Origin: Caldilineaceae bacterium
GTDB taxonomy: Bacteria; Chloroflexota; Anaerolineae; Caldilineales; Caldilineaceae
Assembly (NCBI GenBank): GCA_015494005.1
Contig: WGCB01000019.1
Coordinates: 1-19,144 of the forward strand
Length of the DNA stretch: 19,144 nt
Reading direction: 5' to 3'
Positions 14,616-19,144 of the stretch are shown piece by piece (within the stretch, counting starts at the first letter, position 1; each line of letters opens with the position of its first letter). Below the pieces are notes generated by a model. The model worked only from the letters and a program-made list of their open reading frames with translations, was not told where the DNA came from and made no database searches. Position numbers and translations under genes: made by a program.

Positions 14616-16376
14616 TCAGTCCTTCAGCGTCCACTGGTTGATGTTGTGGTAGAAGCTCCAGGGGCCCGGGTTGATGCCGTCCCAGCGGTTGCTGTAGCCG
14701 ATGTTGCCCACGGAGCCGGTGACGAAGACGTAGGGGATGTCGTCGTGGATGATCTGCTGGATCTCCTTGTAGAAGGGAGCCCGATCCTCCGGCGCACAGC
14801 CGGGCACGGAGACGCCCTTCTCCAGGAGCTCGTCGATCTTGGGGTTCTGGTAGCTGACGAAGTTGAAGCCGCTGCCTGGCTGGTCGAACCGGGAGTGCCA
14901 GAAGGCGTCGTCGTTGGGGTCCGTGCCCAGGCCGGTCCAGCCGATGATGACCATGTCGAAGGTCTGGCCCAGGAGCTGCTCCACCAGGGTGCCGAACTCG
15001 ATGGCCTCGAAGTTGATGTCGAAGCCGATGCTGTCCAGCTGATCCTTCACCAGCACGCCCAGGTCCTCCCGGGTGGTGTTGCCGGCGTTGGTGACCAGGG
15101 TCAAGGAGAGGGTCTTGCCGTCCTTCTCCCGGACGCCGTCGCCGTCGCTGTCCACCCAGCCGGCCTCTTCCAGGATCTGGGCGGCCAGCTCGGTGTCGTA
15201 ATCGTAGGGCTGGATGGTGGGATCGTAGGCCCACTCCACCGCGGGCAGCACGTTGGCGGCCAGCTTGTAGCCCTGGCCCAGGTAGACCTTGCTGATGATG
15301 GTGTCGTAGTCCAGGGCATGGGCGATGGCCTTGCGCACGTTGATGTCGCCCAGGATGGGGTGGGGATCCTGCTCGATCAGGTTGCCTTCCTCGTCCCGGC
15401 CAGGCTGGGGATTCTCCGGGTTGGCCTGGTTCAGGGCGATGTAGCTGTAGCCGTCATCCTTGAACTTGTAGACGTTCAGGTTGGGGTCCAGCTCCACCGT
15501 GGTCAGCTGCTCCGGCTGCAGACCGATCATGTCCAGCTCGCCGGTCTGGAGCTGGGCCAGGCGAGCGCCAGCGTCCGGCACCACCTTGTAGATCCAGCCA
15601 TCCATGTTGGTGGCGCCCTTCCAGAAGGTGTCGTTGCGCACCACCGAGGCGTGGTCGTCCCGCACCCACTCCTTGAAGACAAACTCCGCGGCGCTCACGG
15701 GTGGCGCCTCGTTGTACTCGTTCTCCATGATGTCGCTGAAGTCCTCTGCGTAGAGGTGGCTGGGCAGCCAGCCCAGGCCCAGATCCAGCAGGCCATCACA
15801 CTTGACCTCCTTGAAGGTCACCTGGATGGTCAGGGGATCCAGTACCTCGATGCTCTCGATGCCCTCCACGTTGGACTTGCGAGGCGTCTCCACGTTGTCG
15901 CTGGCGATGGCGTCGTAGGTGTACTTGAAGTCCGCCGCGTCCACCGGCTCGCCGTCGCTCCAGACCACGCCATCCCGCAGGTGGAAGGTCCAGGTCAGGC
16001 CGTCCTCAGAGACATCCCAGCTCTCGGCCATCTCCGTGGGCACCACCGCGCCGCTGAAGGGATCCGTGCCGAAGAGGCTCGGGAAGAACCAGCCGCCCAC
16101 CCGGGAGCTGGCCGAGTCGGCCCAGAGGATGGGGTTCAGGATGGAGGCGTCCGCGCTGGAGCCCTCCACGAAGACGCCGCCCTTCTTGGGAGGTGGCGGG
16201 GTGGGGGTGACCACCACTTCTTTCACGACTTCTTTCTCCACCACTTCCTTCACGACCTCGGTGACAACCACCGTCTCCTTGACCGTCTCCACGATGGGGG
16301 TGGGCTGGGGGCACGCTGCCAGAACTAAGGCAGCAATCAGCAGGACCGCCAGCAGGGTGAGCCGTTTGTGATTCAT
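14616..16376 (-). CDS. ABC transporter substrate-binding lipoprotein, family 5 (OppA/DppA type)
   Basis: The ligand-capturing subunit of the importer. The 586-residue precursor has a Lys/Arg N-terminus, a hydrophobic signal and the lipobox LAAC with Cys22 as the lipid anchor. Residues about 23-66 form an unusual stalk of VVKEVV-type repeats ending in a Pro run. The folded domain starts near KKGGVFVEGS and has the SBP_bac_5 pattern: ADASILNPILWADSASS, AESWDVSEDGLTWTFHLRDGV, then NVRKAIAHALDYDTI. The length is normal for the family. The ATG at 16376 is chosen because it directly precedes the signal peptide and has GGAGG on the minus strand about 8 bases upstream. An earlier in-frame start at 16460 would bury the signal. 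The ligand is unknown. Confidence 0.94.
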   Translation of the reverse strand: MNHKRLTLLAVLLIAALVLAACPQPTPIVETVKETVVVTEVVKEVVEKEVVKEVVVTPTPPPPKKGGVFVEGSSADASILNPILWADSASSRVGGWFFPSLFGTDPFSGAVVPTEMAESWDVSEDGLTWTFHLRDGVVWSDGEPVDAADFKYTYDAIASDNVETPRKSNVEGIESIEVLDPLTIQVTFKEVKCDGLLDLGLGWLPSHLYAEDFSDIMENEYNEAPPVSAAEFVFKEWVRDDHASVVRNDTFWKGATNMDGWIYKVVPDAGARLAQLQTGELDMIGLQPEQLTTVELDPNLNVYKFKDDGYSYIALNQANPENPQPGRDEEGNLIEQDPHPILGDINVRKAIAHALDYDTIISKVYLGQGYKLAANVLPAVEWAYDPTIQPYDYDTELAAQILEEAGWVDSDGDGVREKDGKTLSLTLVTNAGNTTREDLGVLVKDQLDSIGFDINFEAIEFGTLVEQLLGQTFDMVIIGWTGLGTDPNDDAFWHSRFDQPGSGFNFVSYQNPKIDELLEKGVSVPGCAPEDRAPFYKEIQQIIHDDIPYVFVTGSVGNIGYSNRWDGINPGPWSFYHNINQWTLKD

Positions 16377-16405
16377 GTTTTTCGTCCTCCGTTGGTGGGG
16401 TTGGA

Positions 16406-16424
16406 TTCGTGGACGGACCACGAA
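16406..16424 (-). other. hairpin in the leader just upstream of the lipoprotein ribosome site
   Basis: TTCGTGG (16406-16412) pairs with CCACGAA (16418-16424) around a 5-nt loop. It lies about 17 nt upstream of the GGAGG ribosome site (16385-16389) in the leader of about 270 nt. It may influence translation or mRNA stability; no known riboswitch was recognised. The remainder of 16425-16650 shows no recognisable element. Confidence 0.45.
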
Positions 16425-16653
16425 AAGAAACTTGAACGATGGGTGGAATGGACGGGACACCTCACCAGCTCACCTGCCGGGCAGAGGTCTTCCAGCACGG
16501 GGAAGCCCCTCGCAGAAGGAGAGCATGGAAAGGCGATCAGGGAGGGAACAACACAGACGTTCGACAGAAAAACTCGGTGGGGGAAAAGGGATGGCCAGGA
16601 CCGCCAGGGTCGAAAATCGAGGGGATGTCCGCACACTGGGGAAAGCCGTCTGC

Positions 16654-16682
16654 ATGGTAGCATCTTGCTGCATTTCTGTCAA
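16654..16682 (-). promoter_or_regulatory. candidate promoter of the substrate-binding lipoprotein gene
   Basis: On the minus strand a perfect TTGACA (16682-16677) is followed after 17 bp by TACCAT (16659-16654), four of six matches to the -10 consensus. The predicted leader is about 270 nt, unusually long. The promoter sits between the small membrane-protein gene and the lipoprotein gene, giving the latter its own transcript. Confidence 0.55.
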
Positions 16683-16697
16683 CGGGCGCGCAAATCC

Positions 16698-16737
16698 GCC
16701 ACATTTGTGGCCGGATGGCCGGCACAGCCGTTTGTGG
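16698..16737. promoter_or_regulatory. palindrome and TTTGTGG repeats upstream of the lipoprotein promoter
   Basis: GCCACA (16698-16703) and TGTGGC (16706-16711) form a perfect 6-bp inverted repeat with a 2-bp centre. The half-site TTTGTGG recurs at 16731-16737, 27 bp further upstream relative to the -35. A dyad of this size just upstream of a -35 could be an activator or repressor site; the regulator is unknown. Confidence 0.35.
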
Positions 16738-16773
16738 GAAGGAGGACGCCGGGGTGAGACGGGCTGGGGACGC

Positions 16774-16995
16774 TCAGGAGCGGCGCCGGCCACTGTGCAT
16801 GGCCACGCCCAGCATGCCCAGGAAGAGGCCGATGGAGGAGGCGACGAAGCTGGCTCCGTTCAGGAGAAACGTGGATTCCAGCAGGCCGATGACCATCAAC
16901 ATCGGCCCCACCACGCCCAGCACCAGCAGCAGGACACCCAGTGCGATCAGACGCCCAGGCGAAAACGGACCGCCCATGATCCCTCCAGAGGTCAT
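16774..16995 (-). CDS. small two-helix membrane protein, unknown
   Basis: A 73-residue protein with two hydrophobic segments: about 16-41 (LIALGVLLLVLGVVGPMLMV onward) and about 48-68 (FVASSIGLFLGMLGVAM). The second is preceded by a short polar turn (LLNGAS). The C-terminus is basic (HSGRRRS), so both ends may face the cytoplasm. No family is recognised. The ATG at 16995 overlaps the OppF-like stop as ATGA, which suggests translational coupling. An alternative ATG at 16977 has GGAGGG only 3-4 bases upstream and would give 67 residues. The position inside the importer locus, between the ATPase and binding-protein genes, suggests an accessory role, but there is no direct evidence. Confidence 0.65.
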   Translation of the reverse strand: MTSGGIMGGPFSPGRLIALGVLLLVLGVVGPMLMVIGLLESTFLLNGASFVASSIGLFLGMLGVAMHSGRRRS

Positions 16996-18038
16996 CGGTA
17001 GAGCCAGCACTTGGTGAAGTGACCAGGCACCGGCTCGAAATCTGGGGGCACGTCTACATCGCACAGGCCCTCTTCCCGCTGGGCGCAGCGAGGGTGGAAG
17101 CGGCAGCCCGCGGGTGGGTTCACCAGGCTGGGCGGCTCGCCCGGCGGCACATCCCGGTAGACGTGCGCGTTGCGAGGATCCGGGTCCGAGATGGCGGAGA
17201 GGAGGGCCTGGCTGTAGGGGTGCATGGGCTCCCGCAGGAGCTCGTCCACCTCCGCCTGTTCGATCAGGTTCCCCGCGTACATTACAAAGACCCGACGGGC
17301 GAAGTAGCGCACAGTGGAGAGATCGTGGGTGATGTAGATGAGGGCGATGTCGTGGGAGCGCTGCAGGCTCTGGAGCAGACGCAGGATCTCCACCCGCACC
17401 GAGGCATCCAGCATGGAGACGGGCTCGTCGGCCACGATGAGTTTGGGGCGCAGGATCATGGCCCGGGCGATGACCACTCGCTGCTGCTGCCCGCCGCTGA
17501 GCTGGTGGGGGAATTTGTTCAGGAAGTCGCCCACGGGCAGCAGGCGCACCTCTTCCATCACCTCCCGCACCCGGTCCAGCCGCTCGGATCGGCTGCGCAC
17601 GCCGTTGACGATCAGGGGCTCCTCCAGGATGCGCCGCACGCTCATGAAGGGCGGCAGGGCGCCGAAGGGGTCCTGCTGCACGTAGCCCACCTGGGAGTGG
17701 TACCAGCGCATGCCCTCCCGGTCCAGCTGGCTCAGGCTCTTGCCCTCGAAGATCACCTCGCCCTTGGTGGGGCGGTGCAGGCCCAGGATGGTCTTCATCA
17801 GGCTGGACTTGCCGCAGCCGCTCTCCCCCACCACGGCGATGGCGTCCCCAGCCCGCAGCTCGAAGCTGACCCCATCCACGGCTCGGACGTAGCCGGCGTG
17901 GCCGAAGCCCCAGCGGCGCAGCTCGAACCAGGTGTGCAGGTCCTTCACCTGGAGCAGGGGCGGCTTGCCGTCCTGGGATGGGGCGGCCACAGCCACTTCG
18001 GCCTCGGTCTGGGCGTTCTGGTCGATTTGGGTGCTCAT
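16992..18038 (-). CDS. ABC transporter ATP-binding protein, OppF/DppF type
   Basis: The second ATPase subunit of the oligopeptide-type importer; it hydrolyses ATP on the cytoplasmic face together with the OppD-like partner. The 348-residue protein shows Walker A GESGCGKSS (71-79), the Q-loop near QQDP (121-124), signature LSGGQQQR (180-187), Walker B LIVADEP (200-206) and H-loop His238. The C-terminal oligopeptide/dipeptide extension has four Cys (312, 318, 326, 344) spaced as in homologues that hold an iron-sulfur cluster. It has an Ala/Glu/Gln-rich N-terminal tail. The ATG at 18038 has only a weak ribosome site, 62 bp after the OppD-like gene. Its stop overlaps the start of the small membrane-protein gene. 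Confidence 0.94.
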   Translation of the reverse strand: MSTQIDQNAQTEAEVAVAAPSQDGKPPLLQVKDLHTWFELRRWGFGHAGYVRAVDGVSFELRAGDAIAVVGESGCGKSSLMKTILGLHRPTKGEVIFEGKSLSQLDREGMRWYHSQVGYVQQDPFGALPPFMSVRRILEEPLIVNGVRSRSERLDRVREVMEEVRLLPVGDFLNKFPHQLSGGQQQRVVIARAMILRPKLIVADEPVSMLDASVRVEILRLLQSLQRSHDIALIYITHDLSTVRYFARRVFVMYAGNLIEQAEVDELLREPMHPYSQALLSAISDPDPRNAHVYRDVPPGEPPSLVNPPAGCRFHPRCAQREEGLCDVDVPPDFEPVPGHFTKCWLYR

Positions 18039-18100
18039 GGTGGTTCTCAGTCCAGTTCTCTACAAATCAATCGGATGGATGATGGGCGGGCAGACAACCC

Positions 18101-19141
18101 TCAGGCCAGGGTCTCGTGCAGCACCACCGGCTTGGTCTCGTTCTCGTAGAGCCAGCACTTGACCAGCTGGCGCGGGCCCACCTCGTAGACCGGCGGCTCC
18201 TGGCTGCACTTCTCGAAGCGGGCCGGGCAGCGCTCCGCGAAACGGCAGCCCGTGGGCGGGTTCAGCAGGCTGGGCGGCTGCCCGGGGATGAAGGTGGGTT
18301 CCTGTTTCTGGCGGATCCGGGGCACGCTGGCCATCAGCCCCTGGGCGTAGGGGTGGAAGGGGATCCGGAAGAAGTGCTCCGCGTCGTTCACCTCCACGAT
18401 CTGCCCCGCGTACATCACCGCCACCCGGTCCGCCAGCTCGCTGGAGGTGGCAATGTCGTGGGTGATGAGGATGTAGCTGGTGTCGTGCTCCTTCTTGATG
18501 CGCTTGAGCACGTTCATGATGTTGGCCTGGGTCAGCACGTCCAGGGCAGAGGTGGGCTCGTCCAGGAGGATCAGGGCCGGGTTGGTGACCATGGCCATGG
18601 CGATGGCCACCCGCTGGCGCATCCCGCCGCTCAGCTCGAAGGCGTAGCGCTCCAGGAAGTCCACCGGCACCCCCACGTTGCGGAAGGCCGCCGCGGCCTG
18701 CTCCAGGGCCTGGGATTTGCCCATGCCCACGTGCTCCATGAGGGGCTCCGCCACCTGATCTCCCACCCGCAGCACCGGATTCAGGGCGTTCATGGCGGCC
18801 TGGGGCACGAAGGAGATGCGCAGCCAGCGGATGTCCTGGCGGAACTCCTCCTCGCTCATCCCAACCAGCTCCTGGCCATCCAGGAGCACGCTGCCGCCGA
18901 AGTGTTCCACGTTCCGGGGCAGCAGGCGCAGCAGGGCCCGGGCCAGGGAGGTCTTGCCGCAGCCCGACTCCCCCAGGATGACCATGGCCTCGTTGCGGGC
19001 CAGCTCGAAGCTGACCCCGTCCACGGCCTGGACCACGCCCCGAGTGGTGCGGAAGTACAGTTTCAGGTTCTCCACCTGGAGGAGTGTGTTGCTCTCGGCC
19101 CCGTTGGGGCTCAGCTCAGTGACACGAAGCTCATCGGACAT
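18101..19141 (-). CDS. ABC transporter ATP-binding protein, OppD/DppD type
   Basis: The first ATPase subunit of the importer. The 346-residue protein has Walker A GESGCGKTS (57-65), signature LSGGMRQR (170-177), Walker B LILLDEP (190-196) and H-loop His228. FHPYAQGLMASVPR and the C-terminal Cys-rich segment follow (Cys299, 305, 312, 329), typical of OppD/DppD, where some homologues carry a [4Fe-4S] cluster. The ATG at 19141 is three bases from the window edge, so its ribosome site is not visible and a longer form cannot be excluded. The short polar leader before LLQVENLKLYF argues that this is the true start. It is the most upstream visible gene of the minus-strand importer locus. Confidence 0.93.
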   Translation of the reverse strand: MSDELRVTELSPNGAESNTLLQVENLKLYFRTTRGVVQAVDGVSFELARNEAMVILGESGCGKTSLARALLRLLPRNVEHFGGSVLLDGQELVGMSEEEFRQDIRWLRISFVPQAAMNALNPVLRVGDQVAEPLMEHVGMGKSQALEQAAAAFRNVGVPVDFLERYAFELSGGMRQRVAIAMAMVTNPALILLDEPTSALDVLTQANIMNVLKRIKKEHDTSYILITHDIATSSELADRVAVMYAGQIVEVNDAEHFFRIPFHPYAQGLMASVPRIRQKQEPTFIPGQPPSLLNPPTGCRFAERCPARFEKCSQEPPVYEVGPRQLVKCWLYENETKPVVLHETLA

Positions 19142-19144
19142 GAA

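Overview
The window reads as a chromosomal stretch of a G+C-rich bacterium (about two-thirds G+C by eye), most likely a member of the Chloroflexota, perhaps Anaerolineae/Caldilineae-like. The reasons are an oligopeptide-type lipoprotein with a long Val/Glu/Lys repeat stalk after the lipobox, a YaaQ/DarA-type c-di-AMP receptor next to thymidylate kinase, a Ycf45-like R3H protein, and several TTG/GTG starts. The lineage is inferred from protein character, not from a marker gene. No rRNA, tRNA, CRISPR array, transposase or phage gene was seen.

Left part (1-7412), mostly plus strand. The 3' end of an AAA/R3H nucleic-acid-binding protein gene closes with a clear intrinsic terminator (1031-1080). 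Then come tmk (thymidylate kinase) and darA (c-di-AMP receptor), closed by a strong hairpin terminator (2229-2263). A minus-strand FmdB-type zinc-ribbon gene is divergent from gmk (guanylate kinase), with facing promoter-like elements in an A+T-rich island between them. gmk is followed closely by a rhomboid protease, a MATE transporter (TTG start overlapping the rhomboid stop) and malQ (4-alpha-glucanotransferase).

Middle part (7451-12158). A minus-strand operon carries a PEP-utilising-enzyme-like protein with no ATP-grasp domain and with its catalytic swivel His apparently replaced by Pro, then cobS and cobU (late cobalamin nucleotide-loop assembly). A good promoter (TTGACA, 17 bp, GACAAT) lies in front. 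Divergent from it is a protein made of two RAM (Lrp/AsnC effector-type) domains without a DNA-binding domain. That gene ends tail-to-tail, with a 9-bp overlap, against a minus-strand Nudix hydrolase gene.

Right part (12201-19141), all minus strand. A complete Opp/Dpp-type ABC importer locus reads, in transcription order, oppD-like ATPase, oppF-like ATPase, a small two-helix membrane protein in ATGA overlap, the substrate-binding lipoprotein with its own promoter and a leader of about 270 nt, an internal terminator, a second -10 element, then the two permeases. The Nudix gene lies just downstream of the second permease.

Most of the window is ordinary housekeeping and transport. The least conventional items are the degenerate PEP-utiliser linked to cobS-cobU, the tandem-RAM protein opposite it, and the regulatory architecture of the ABC importer.
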